Positions 17,344 to 25,617 of a stretch of 64,000 bases of DNA are shown in pieces. This DNA comes from Sandaracinaceae bacterium (GTDB lineage Bacteria; Myxococcota_A; Polyangia; Polyangiales; Houyiibacteriaceae): contig JACKEJ010000008.1 in assembly GCA_020633055.1 (NCBI GenBank), forward strand, positions 558,001 through 622,000, read 5' to 3'. The number at the start of each line of letters is the position of its first letter. The stretch's first letter is position 1. The notes under the pieces were generated by a model. It worked only from the letters and a program-made list of their open reading frames with translations, was not told the origin of the DNA and ran no database searches. The position numbers and the translations under genes are program-made.

Positions 17344-18696
17344 CTACGGCCCCGCGAAGCTCGCGCGCTCGGCCACCACGAAGAACGACGTGGACCAGCC
17401 GTCGTCGAAGTCGAAGATGCAGTTGGGGTCGTGGATCTCGGTGCCGTCCCCTTCCACGCAGCCCACGATGATGGGCGTGCACAGGTCCGTGGGGAGCCCG
17501 GCGACGATCAGCTGCTCGAGGCCGTCGCCGTCGAGGTCAGTGTCAGGCTGCGTTGGCACAAAGCCCAGGCGCCGCCCGGCGCCCACCAGGTCGGCCAGGC
17601 TGATGACGCGCTCGACCTCTTGGCAGAGGGGGTAGCCGCTGGCTGTGCCGGAGCCGAAGAGGTCCATGGCGTGCGCCAGGGAGCGCACCTCCAGCACGCC
17701 GCAGACGGTGCCCTCGATGCGCTGCGGGTTCACGTCGTCGGGCCGCGCGGCGAGGGTGAAGCGCGCGCGCCGCAGCGGCTCTTCGATGACCACCGCGCCG
17801 TCCGCGTTCAGCGCGATGTCCGCCACGTCCGACATGATGCGCTCGCCGTCGGTCACCGCGTGGACGTAGTCAAAGGGCAGGCCGGCGGGGGTGACCACGC
17901 GGGCCAGCGGGTCCAAGATGACCGCGCCAAACATCGCCAAGCGCACCCGCTCGGGCAGGGGCGTGCCCCGCTGCCAGCCGTTGATCGCGATGGCCGGCCG
18001 CTCGGTGGAGTCGCGGAACTGCCGCGCGACCTGGGAATTCCAGGCCACGGCCGTGCTTGTCAGCGCGCGCCCGGCGGCGTTCTGCAGCGATCCCGTGCCC
18101 GTGACGTCGCAGCCCAGGGCCGGGTCAGTCGCGAAGCCCAGCTCGGTCAGGATGAAGAGCTCCTCGGTCTCGCAGCCAGCTGAGCAGCCGTCCCAGTCGG
18201 CCGCGTTGCCGTCGTCGCACGCCTCGGGAGCCACCAGCTGACCGTCGCCACAACCTGCTGCCGGGGCGCAGCCAACACAGGCTCCGCTGCTCGCGTCGCA
18301 GGCCTCGGCGGGCGCGTCGAGCTGGCCGTCACCGCACTGCTCAACCTCGCACGACGCGCGGCAGCCGTCCCCGTTGATGCGGTTTCCGTCGTCGCAGGTC
18401 TCGGCTCCCTCGATGACGCCGTTGCCACACAGCGCGCTCCAGCGGCACGCGACGCACCCGTCATCTGCGTCCGTGTTGGCGTCGTCGCAGCTCTCCCCCG
18501 GGTCGACGATGCCGTCACCGCAGCCCTCGACCAGCGGGGGCAGGTGCTCATCGGTCCAGTCGTAGGGTGGGCCCGCGTCGGGGGCGCCGCGGTTTGGACC
18601 GTGCCGCTGGCCGTTCGCGCAGCCTACCGCCGCGAGGGCGAGCGCGAGGGCGAGCGCGAGCGCCCGGCGACCAGGGAGCGCAGAGCGTGCCCTCAT
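17344..18696 (-). CDS. Cassette A, second gene: DUF4215-type lipoprotein
   Basis: A 450-residue protein with a lipobox (AAVGC) after an alanine/leucine-repeat signal peptide. Residues about 55-170 hold Myxococcus-type cysteine-rich repeats (CGDGIVDPGESCDD, CGNGVIEGAETCDDGN, CGDGQLDAPAEACD), which are disulfide-rich calcium-site-like modules. The rest is a beta-rich domain ending in 'NCIFDFDDGWSTSFFVV'. AGGAGA precedes the ATG, which overlaps the previous stop by ATGA, so translation is coupled. Its closest relative here is the gene at 35874, nearly identical over the last 100 residues. Role unknown; presumably it acts with its partner at the cell surface. Confidence 0.85.
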   Translation of the reverse strand: MRARSALPGRRALALALALALAAVGCANGQRHGPNRGAPDAGPPYDWTDEHLPPLVEGCGDGIVDPGESCDDANTDADDGCVACRWSALCGNGVIEGAETCDDGNRINGDGCRASCEVEQCGDGQLDAPAEACDASSGACVGCAPAAGCGDGQLVAPEACDDGNAADWDGCSAGCETEELFILTELGFATDPALGCDVTGTGSLQNAAGRALTSTAVAWNSQVARQFRDSTERPAIAINGWQRGTPLPERVRLAMFGAVILDPLARVVTPAGLPFDYVHAVTDGERIMSDVADIALNADGAVVIEEPLRRARFTLAARPDDVNPQRIEGTVCGVLEVRSLAHAMDLFGSGTASGYPLCQEVERVISLADLVGAGRRLGFVPTQPDTDLDGDGLEQLIVAGLPTDLCTPIIVGCVEGDGTEIHDPNCIFDFDDGWSTSFFVVAERASFAGP

Positions 18697-20411
18697 GGTG
18701 TCTCCTGTCCGAACAGGATGTCTCGCCACTCGACGCCCGAGCGCACCGCTGTGGAGTCGTAGCCAGGGTCCTGCGGCTGCAGCGAGCCAAAGTAATAGAC
18801 CCTCGCCGGCAGGGCTGCGCCTGGCGCGTCAGGGGGCAGCGGCACCAGGCGCGCGTGCTGAATGCGGAAGCGGTCAAACGCGCCCGACTCGCCGCTGGGG
18901 GCGAGCAACGCAGCGACGAAGTGGGGTGCCGCGCCCGTAGCGAGAAAGAGCCCGACGTTGCCGGTGTCGCCGTCTGGGCCGACCACCCACAGGCTGTCCC
19001 CCAAGCGACCCACGGTGAGCGCCGGGTCGTCGGTCCACGTGGGGGCGTCCCAGGGGTGCGTGCTGGTCTGCGCGTAGCTGTCGGGGTCACCCGTCTCAGA
19101 GGCGAGCTCGACGAGGCGGCGCGCGCCCGCGCTGTCCGTGCCCAGGAGGTGCACGCGGCGAGCCCCACCCTGCAGCTCGGCGTGGTGGTCGAACCCCACC
19201 AGGCGTGGCGCCTGGAGCTCGACCAGCGTGGCCACAGAGACCGGCTCAGACTCGCGGAACACGTCGCAGTCGGCGGACGCAAAGAACCGCATGGTCCCAT
19301 CCTGCGGGTCGAGCCGCGCGCCCTCAAAGCGCTGAAACGCGTCTACCCACGCGAGCGCCATGTCCCCGGCCGCGAAGGTCGAGCGAGAGGCCGCCCACGA
19401 GGACCCGTCGGCCGACACATGCGCGCGGTCGCCGATGACCACGCAGCGCAGCTCGGGGCTCTCCGCCGCCGCGCGGAAGCCCGGGGCGTTGATGAGCGGG
19501 GACAGGTGTGAGCGGTCGCAGGTGTCGTACGAGCTGCGGGCCGTGCTCACGACCTCCACCAGCCCGCTCGCGCCGATGGCCTCTCCTCGCGCCTCAATCC
19601 GCACGGTCAGCGGCTCGTCGAGAGGCACCGCTGGGTCGACGGTCACGGGGGCCGTTCGGAGGCCCTCGTCCGTGGCGTGCAGCCACCAGCGGCCGCCGCT
19701 GACGTAGAACTCGAACTGCGAGTAGTTGCCCTCGCGCAGCTCGATACCGGCCGAGGTCTCGTTGGAGCGCTCGCCAGCGGCCGTCTCGATCCACATGCGC
19801 GACACGTCGGCGGCCTCGGGCCACACCATGTGCGCCTCTGCGACCGTGCCGAAGCGCCCGGACACAAACGACAAGACCAGCTCTGTCCCGGGCGCTAGGA
19901 AGACATGCGCGACGAGGCCCATATCCGTCAGCGCCCCCGTGATGGGCGCGCGCGTCTCGATGAACTGCCGCGGCAGCAGCCGAATGACGTCCTTGTCGAG
20001 GATGGTCTGGGCCAGCTCGACGGTGCCCGAGGTCACCCAGTCCAGGTTGGGAAACGCCTCGTGCTCGTTCCAGCGCCGCAGCTCCAGCACCGTCCCTGGG
20101 CGAAACGCGCAGCGGCGGGTCACCTGGTAGCCCTGGCTCCAACAGCTGGGGTCCGCGCCGTCCACCAAGGGCACACCCGCGAAGCTGTCGCCGTCGTTGT
20201 TGCGCCCGTCCGAACATGCCGCGCCTGTCTCTGCGCAGTGCCCGTCGCAGCGGGGGTCGTCGCAGTCGGCCAGGCCGTCAAAGTCGTCGTCCAAGCCGTT
20301 GCTGCACAGCGCATGGGACGACTCCCCCTGGGGCTCCGGATAGCCGAAGAGCGCGGTGCAGCCGCCTAGAAGGCACAGCGCGGTGGCTGCGATGGTCCTC
20401 TCGTACCTCAC
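18693..20411 (-). CDS. Cassette A, first gene: surface lipoprotein
   Basis: A 572-residue protein starting at GTG 20411 (VRYERTI), with signal peptide and lipobox (LLGGC). ATG 20450 or the outer start 20495 are possible but add residues not shared with the relative. After the lipobox come 'ALFGYPEP' and a short acidic cysteine motif (GLDDDFDGLADCDDPRCDG), then a large beta-sandwich-like region containing 'DTCDRSHLSPLINAPGF'. It matches the gene at 34132 along its whole length. It overlaps the next gene by ATGA. No enzyme motif is visible. I infer a lectin- or adhesin-like surface protein with a dedicated partner. Confidence 0.8.
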   Translation of the reverse strand: MRYERTIAATALCLLGGCTALFGYPEPQGESSHALCSNGLDDDFDGLADCDDPRCDGHCAETGAACSDGRNNDGDSFAGVPLVDGADPSCWSQGYQVTRRCAFRPGTVLELRRWNEHEAFPNLDWVTSGTVELAQTILDKDVIRLLPRQFIETRAPITGALTDMGLVAHVFLAPGTELVLSFVSGRFGTVAEAHMVWPEAADVSRMWIETAAGERSNETSAGIELREGNYSQFEFYVSGGRWWLHATDEGLRTAPVTVDPAVPLDEPLTVRIEARGEAIGASGLVEVVSTARSSYDTCDRSHLSPLINAPGFRAAAESPELRCVVIGDRAHVSADGSSWAASRSTFAAGDMALAWVDAFQRFEGARLDPQDGTMRFFASADCDVFRESEPVSVATLVELQAPRLVGFDHHAELQGGARRVHLLGTDSAGARRLVELASETGDPDSYAQTSTHPWDAPTWTDDPALTVGRLGDSLWVVGPDGDTGNVGLFLATGAAPHFVAALLAPSGESGAFDRFRIQHARLVPLPPDAPGAALPARVYYFGSLQPQDPGYDSTAVRSGVEWRDILFGQETP

Positions 20412-20548
20412 GGGGTGGAGCTTACGCGATGTGGCGAGGGGGCGCTGCATGAAGCGAGCGTGGGGCGGCCCGTCTAGCGGGCCACCCCGTTTCATCTCAC
20501 GCGGGATGTCTGCTGCACGCTTGCCTCTTGGAGTGCCTTAGTTGGCCC

Positions 20549-22074
20549 TCACGGAGTCGCCGCCCCCGCCGCGAGGAAGCCCGCCGACATCGCGCTGCAA
20601 CTGGGCCCCACAACCACATCGTAGAGGTTCGCAAGAATCGGCGCGATGTCGTCGAAGGTGACCTCGCCCCCCGTGACCTGCACAACATCCATCAAGAAGG
20701 TCTCGAAGTCCGGCTGCGCGAGCAGGCCACCGATGACAACGTTCGAGAGAGTGCCGCCGGCCGTGGTGCCGGTGACCGTCACCTGGGTCAGGTTGACACG
20801 CAGATCGACGAAGCCGGAAGTCGTGTCGTAGGGGATCGTGAACCCAAACTCGCTCGTGACGCCACGCAGATTTCCAGCTCCATCTACGCTCGCTACGAAC
20901 GGGCCACCGAGCGGGACCTGTTGCTCGTCTTCGATGACGACCGAGGCGCACCCAACGCCCGGAGTGACGCGCACGTTCAGCTCCAGGCGGGTGCAAGTAG
21001 GTCCGGAAGCCGGGCATGCGATGGCTGCGTCGATAGCGCTCTGAAGGTCGATCGGGTCGTCGGGCGCAAGCGCCGGAAGCGCGGCCGCGAGGTCGATGAG
21101 CGAGTTGTCGACCCCACCCGCATAGTCGGGAACGCCGCAGACGTCGCCTGCGAAATCGACGTTGTGCCCGATCGTTTCACCATTGTTGGCTTGTGTCTGG
21201 GTAGGAATGCTCAGCGTGGTGAGGTGGTAGACGACTGCGGGTGCGTTGGCGACACACACCGGAGTGTCACAGCTCGTGTCGCTGCCGCTTGGGTCATCTC
21301 CCGACTGGTTGGTGGTCCCGAACGGGCAAGCCGTGCAGACCCCGCCAAGCACGTGTTCGTCCTGGTTGCAGGTGGCGTCGCAAACTGTGTCATCCCCTGC
21401 GGGGTCGTCGCCCGCTTCGTTGGTCCCCGTGAAGCAGGCCTCACAGCGGTTGTCCTCGACGTATTGGTCCTGCTCGCAGAGGGTTCCCGCGAGCGCTCCA
21501 CAGAAGAAGTCGTCGTGGACGTAGGTAGAGCCAACGCAGCCCGCTACAGGCGGAACGACGCGCTCAAGAACGACGAAGGACGAGCCGGTGTCACCAGACA
21601 ACACCATGTAGGCATCGGATTGCCCGTAGAAGGTCACCGTGACTGCGGCGTTCGTAACCTCTGTGACAGATCCAGGCCGTCGTTGCACGTCTCGACGTTG
21701 CCCGGGAAGCGGTCCGGGTCGGTGTCGTCGCAGTCGTCGCCGCCGCACGCGACGCTGTTGTGACCGTCGCCGTCCATGTCCGGCGCGGAGCACGCGGAGC
21801 CACAGCTGGCGGACGCTTCGTCGCACGTCACGCTCGCTGGACACGCGGACGCACCGGCCACGCATCCCCGCGCGTCAGCATCGGGGCTGGTGGAAGAGCA
21901 CTGCTCCGCGCCGTTGCAGAAGACACCGTCGTCGCAGTCAGTGTGTTGCACGCACGCCGGGCCCGCGTCTGGAGAGAGCATGGGCGTGTCATCGCCGCAC
22001 CCCACGCAGAAGGCTGCGAGCATGAGCCCGAATGGGAGGGAGACTCGACTGAGTCGTTGGGAACGCGTCGTCAT
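20549..22074 (-). pseudogene. Chimeric broken gene: MopE-like head, different tail
   Basis: The head (ATG 22074, after AGGAGA) encodes a lipobox (AAFCVGC), then 'CVQHTDCDDGVFCNGAEQC' and a MopE-like 'CGGDDCDDTDPDRFPGN', as in the 25618 gene, and runs out of frame after 'ETCNDGLD' near 21665, stopping at 21634. From the same point another frame continues to 20549 with a different protein: two 'GTTNQSGDDPSGSDTSCD'-like myxobacterial repeats and a 270-residue beta-rich domain. I infer a deletion that joined two secreted-protein genes out of frame. Tail expression would need frameshifting or reinitiation. Confidence 0.6.
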
Positions 22075-22206
22075 GGAGACTTCTCCTGGCAAGGGTGAGC
22101 GAGGTGGTGGCCCTTCGGCCCACGTCGCCCCGCGCCCGAACCTCCCTCAGACCAGGCGCGCCGAACATCCCCCGATCAGGGGAAGCCGCAGCCCTGCAAA
22201 CGCATG

Positions 22207-24480
22207 TCACTCGTCACGCACCACGACGGTCGCGCCCGGAGCCACATCGCTCACCGTCACCACGCTGCCGTCCTCGAAGCGCACCCGAACATCCACGCTA
22301 GTGGCAGCGCCGACACCAGCCACCACGGGGCCGTGCTGGTTGGTGGTGTACCCGGCGCTCGCGTGACCCACCACGTAGATCACCACGCGGTCTCCAGGGC
22401 TGGTGCTGCCCGCAAAGTCCCCGTCACCGTCAAGGTCAATGAGCACCTGCGCGTTGAGGGCCAGGCGGTCATCGCTGGTGATGGCGTCGGTGGCGTCCCC
22501 GTCGTTGTCGGTCACGGGCTCGATGCGCACGACGCCAGGCGAGCGACAGCCCTCACTAGCGATCTCGACACCATGGTAGAGCGCTGGCGCGGGGCCTGGG
22601 TTGGCGTTGGGCTGCGCGTAGAGGTCCAAGATGCCGTCGCCGTCGTAGTCACCCCACGTCGCGATGCTACCTGCCGGAGCTAGACCCGCGGCCGCGGTGA
22701 CCTCCGAGAACGTCCCACCGTCGTTGCGGTAGAGCCCACGCTGGGAAAAGTAGACGTCCATGTCCCCGTCGCGGTCGTAGTCGGCCCATAGCGGCGGGAT
22801 GTTGAACGCAGCATCCGGAAGGCCGAAGCCGGCCGCCTCGGTGGAGGTGTAGGTACCGTCGCCGTTGCTCAGGTACACGACGTCCGCAACTGTCTGCCGG
22901 ATGGCGTAGATGTCCAGGTTCCCGTCGCCGTCGAGGTCAACCACGGTATAGGTCTTGACCGTGTTGGCCGACGCGACGATGCCGCGCGCTGCCGCCTCAT
23001 TGGCGTAGGCCGTCCCGCTGTGGACCAAGAAGCGGGGGTACAGGTGGCTATCAAGCACGACGTCGGGACGCGCCGCGCTGGTGAGATCGAACACCAGGAC
23101 CCCGGACCCTTGCAGGTGAGTTGGGAACTCCGCGTTGGCGCTGACGAACGGGGGCGCGCCGTCGTTGCGAAAGAGGACTGCGGTGTTCCACTCAGTGGAC
23201 ATGAGCATGTCCAAGTCCCCATCTAGGTCATAGTCGGTGAGGATGGCCGCGCTGGCCTGCCGGTCGGGGGTGATGATGCCCCAGGTGCTGGCCGCGTCCG
23301 TGAAGTGTCCCGTGCCGTCGTTGACCAGCAGGAGGTTGTCGGTCGTCCACACCCGCGTGTCGCGCATGAGGATGATGTCGACGTCACCGTCCCCGTCGAA
23401 GTCCCCCACCGTGTTGGGTCGCCAGCCGATGGAGTCTGGCTCCTGGACACCGCGCGCGGCGGCCTCTTCGCTCCAACCGCCGGACCCGTCTCCCATGTAG
23501 AGCCGGTTTTGCCCGTCCGCGGAGCGGATGAAGAGGTCCACGTGCCCATCGCCGTTCGCGTCAAAGAACTGCGCGCCGAGGTCGGTGCTCCACGCCCCCA
23601 TGGGGCCACCGGCCACCGGCTCAAGGGCAGTGCCACAGAGACCGCTGGTGGGGTCGATCTCGTCACACTGTGGCGGGCCGCCCAGCTGGTTCTCGCACCG
23701 CCACTGCGCCGCATCGCCACAGTCACCGTTGTTGGTGGCGCATTCATCGACATCGCTGCAGCCCAACTCCCCCGTGCCTATGTATCCAGTCGGGCAGTCA
23801 CCGCACGAACGACTGCCCACCTCGTTGAAGCAGGTTGTGAGGCCGTCGCAGCCGCCGTTGTCGGTGGCGCACTCATTGAGGTCTTCGCATCCGCCTGCGC
23901 CGTCGTCGACGAACCCCATGGGGCAGCTGCCGCACTGAAAGCCCGGGGCAAGGTTGGTGCACACCACCAGCGCGCTGCAGCCGCCGTTGCTGGTCGCGCA
24001 CTCGTCGATGTCCGAGCACGTGGGTGCGCCTCCGACGGTGTTGGTGCAGCGGGTGTACATCGCGTCGCCGCACCCTCCGTTCACCGCGGCGCACTCGTCG
24101 ACGTCAACGCAGCGGACGCCATCCTCAAGACGGTACCCTGCGTCGCAGACGCACACAGCCGCGACGCAGGTGGCCCCGCTCAAGCTGTCGCAGGTCGGTG
24201 CACAGCCCGCGCCACCGTCCACAGGGCCACCACCGTCGCCAGCGGTGCCGCTGTCCACAACACCCCCGCTGTCGCCAGCATCCGTTGCGTCCCCCGCATC
24301 GCGGCTCGCGTCTGTGCGAGAGCTCCCATCCCAAACGGTGCCTAGGTCGCCTGGTTCTCCAGCGTCTGTTCCCCCATCGACGAGCTGGTTGGGCTTGGGG
24401 TCAATGCAGCCAGGTCCCAGGATGCTGGACAGGAGAGCGACAAGAAGCGCGAGGTTCTGCCTACGGGGAATACAAGTCAT
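22207..24480 (-). CDS. EGF-like / FG-GAP / ASPIC-UnbV secreted lipoprotein
   Basis: A 757-residue protein from ATG 24480, with signal peptide and lipobox (LGPGC). A Ser/Asp/Gly-rich linker follows. Residues about 100-260 hold four to five calcium-binding EGF-like modules (DVDECAAVNGGCG, DIDECATSNGGC). Next come about eight FG-GAP/VCBS repeats (D-x-D-G-D-G-D, such as 'FDANGDGHVDLFIRSADG') that should fold as a calcium-binding propeller. The C-terminal 100 residues match the ASPIC/UnbV domain ('DVRVRFEDGSVVTV'). This is the layout of CRTAC1-like extracellular proteins. It lies 16 bp after the TPR gene and probably in its operon. Role: calcium-stabilised surface adhesion, inferred. Confidence 0.85.
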   Translation of the reverse strand: MTCIPRRQNLALLVALLSSILGPGCIDPKPNQLVDGGTDAGEPGDLGTVWDGSSRTDASRDAGDATDAGDSGGVVDSGTAGDGGGPVDGGAGCAPTCDSLSGATCVAAVCVCDAGYRLEDGVRCVDVDECAAVNGGCGDAMYTRCTNTVGGAPTCSDIDECATSNGGCSALVVCTNLAPGFQCGSCPMGFVDDGAGGCEDLNECATDNGGCDGLTTCFNEVGSRSCGDCPTGYIGTGELGCSDVDECATNNGDCGDAAQWRCENQLGGPPQCDEIDPTSGLCGTALEPVAGGPMGAWSTDLGAQFFDANGDGHVDLFIRSADGQNRLYMGDGSGGWSEEAAARGVQEPDSIGWRPNTVGDFDGDGDVDIILMRDTRVWTTDNLLLVNDGTGHFTDAASTWGIITPDRQASAAILTDYDLDGDLDMLMSTEWNTAVLFRNDGAPPFVSANAEFPTHLQGSGVLVFDLTSAARPDVVLDSHLYPRFLVHSGTAYANEAAARGIVASANTVKTYTVVDLDGDGNLDIYAIRQTVADVVYLSNGDGTYTSTEAAGFGLPDAAFNIPPLWADYDRDGDMDVYFSQRGLYRNDGGTFSEVTAAAGLAPAGSIATWGDYDGDGILDLYAQPNANPGPAPALYHGVEIASEGCRSPGVVRIEPVTDNDGDATDAITSDDRLALNAQVLIDLDGDGDFAGSTSPGDRVVIYVVGHASAGYTTNQHGPVVAGVGAATSVDVRVRFEDGSVVTVSDVAPGATVVVRDE

Positions 24481-24496
24481 GATGCGTGGCCAACGT

Positions 24497-25453
24497 TCAG
24501 AAGCGTCCGTCGCAGACGACTCCTGGAGAGAACAAAGAAGGGGCGCATGCAACGGACATGGCAGAGGCACCGCGCGGGTCCCTGTGGTCGTCATCGCCCG
24601 CTCGCGTGAGCAGCAAGATCAAGCCCGTCGCCGACCCCAGACCGGCGAGTGACCAGCCCGCACGCAGCAGGCGCCGGCCTCGCTGCCATTGCTGGGCGGC
24701 GCCAGGGCAAGCCTCACTACGAAGCTCGGCGCCAGGGCGAGCGCACTGGGTGTCGTCGTTGTAACGCCGTACGCCATCCCGATACACGAGGTGTCCGGCG
24801 AGCGCTGTGACAAGGCCCCCGCCAGCGACGGTCGCTGCTAAGACCAAGGGGGCCGCCGATGAAGCGTGCGGTTCGGGGGCAGCGATGGGTTCGGCTCTTT
24901 CTTCCTCTGCGGCGTTCACCGGCTCTTCCGCGGCGGACTCTGAGGAGGGCTGGGTCGGAGGACCCGCGCGTGAGTCCCGGGGCGGCCGCTCGGGTCGCGA
25001 GGCCTGATGAGCCTCAGGCTCCGGCGACGCCAGCGCCTGCTCCAATAGCGCGATCCTGGCTCGCACGGCTGCCGCATGCCGAGGTGAATCTGTCCCAGCA
25101 AGGTACGCGCGATAGGCCTCGAGGGCCTCAGCGTCGCGACGCAGTCGGTCTGCGGAGAGGGCGATGTTGTACAGTAGCTCCGGATGAGGACTGGCCTCGT
25201 ACGCGAGCCGGAAGTAGGTCAGCGCCTGCTCGTAGCGCATGGCTGAGAACGCGCGTTGCCCTGCGTCAAAGCTGGCCCTGGCCTCGCCTTCGAGGGACGC
25301 TCGCTCTTCGTCGTCTGGCTGCTCCCCTTGCGCGAAAGCGGGGGCGCTGACGGTCAGCACGATGAGAACGGCGCCGAGCGCAAAGGATGCCGAGCGCAAA
25401 GGACGCGTGAGGCTCTGTCGGACGGCGTGGCTACGGCGCATGCTGAGCAGCAT
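24497..25453 (-). CDS. TPR-repeat exported protein with C-terminal TM segments
   Basis: A 318-residue protein (ATG 25453; ATG 25441 is equally possible, and neither has a clear ribosome-binding site). It has a signal peptide ending near 'APAFAQ', then TPR-like helices (ARASFDAGQRAFSAMRYEQA, 'FRLAYEASPHPELLYNIAL'). A proline/glutamate-rich linker, a hydrophobic segment (LVLAATVAGGGLVTALAG) and a second one (LLRAGWSLAGLGSATGLILL) follow. The TPR part is plainly related to the proteins at 30182 and 31549, but there is no PEGA domain. An 18-bp palindrome lies about 25 bp upstream of the start, identical in arms to one before the kinase operon, hinting at shared control. Confidence 0.75.
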   Translation of the reverse strand: MLLSMRRSHAVRQSLTRPLRSASFALGAVLIVLTVSAPAFAQGEQPDDEERASLEGEARASFDAGQRAFSAMRYEQALTYFRLAYEASPHPELLYNIALSADRLRRDAEALEAYRAYLAGTDSPRHAAAVRARIALLEQALASPEPEAHQASRPERPPRDSRAGPPTQPSSESAAEEPVNAAEEERAEPIAAPEPHASSAAPLVLAATVAGGGLVTALAGHLVYRDGVRRYNDDTQCARPGAELRSEACPGAAQQWQRGRRLLRAGWSLAGLGSATGLILLLTRAGDDDHRDPRGASAMSVACAPSLFSPGVVCDGRF

Positions 25454-25477
25454 GGGGGAGGACTTCGTATGCGGACC

Positions 25478-25495
25478 ATCCCCCGCTTGGGGGAT
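25478..25495. promoter_or_regulatory. 18-bp near-palindrome upstream of the TPR gene
   Basis: ATCCCCCGCTTGGGGGAT is palindromic except at the central bases. It lies between the divergent starts at 25453 and 25618. The same arms occur in a perfect palindrome at 28408. It could be an operator. Confidence 0.45.
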
Positions 25496-25617
25496 AGGCA
25501 AGGTGAGAGCGCCGCTGCTACACGAGACCCCTCATCTTTGGGATTCCGAGGGCGCTGCGCTCCGTGAATTCATTGGGTGCTCGACGCGTGCTGCTGGCCG
25601 CTCCCGGAGAAACACAG

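Noticed and set aside
17194..18183. Plus-strand frame opposite cassette A's second gene.
   Set aside because: No signal peptide or domain; the minus-strand gene has a close relative at 35874.
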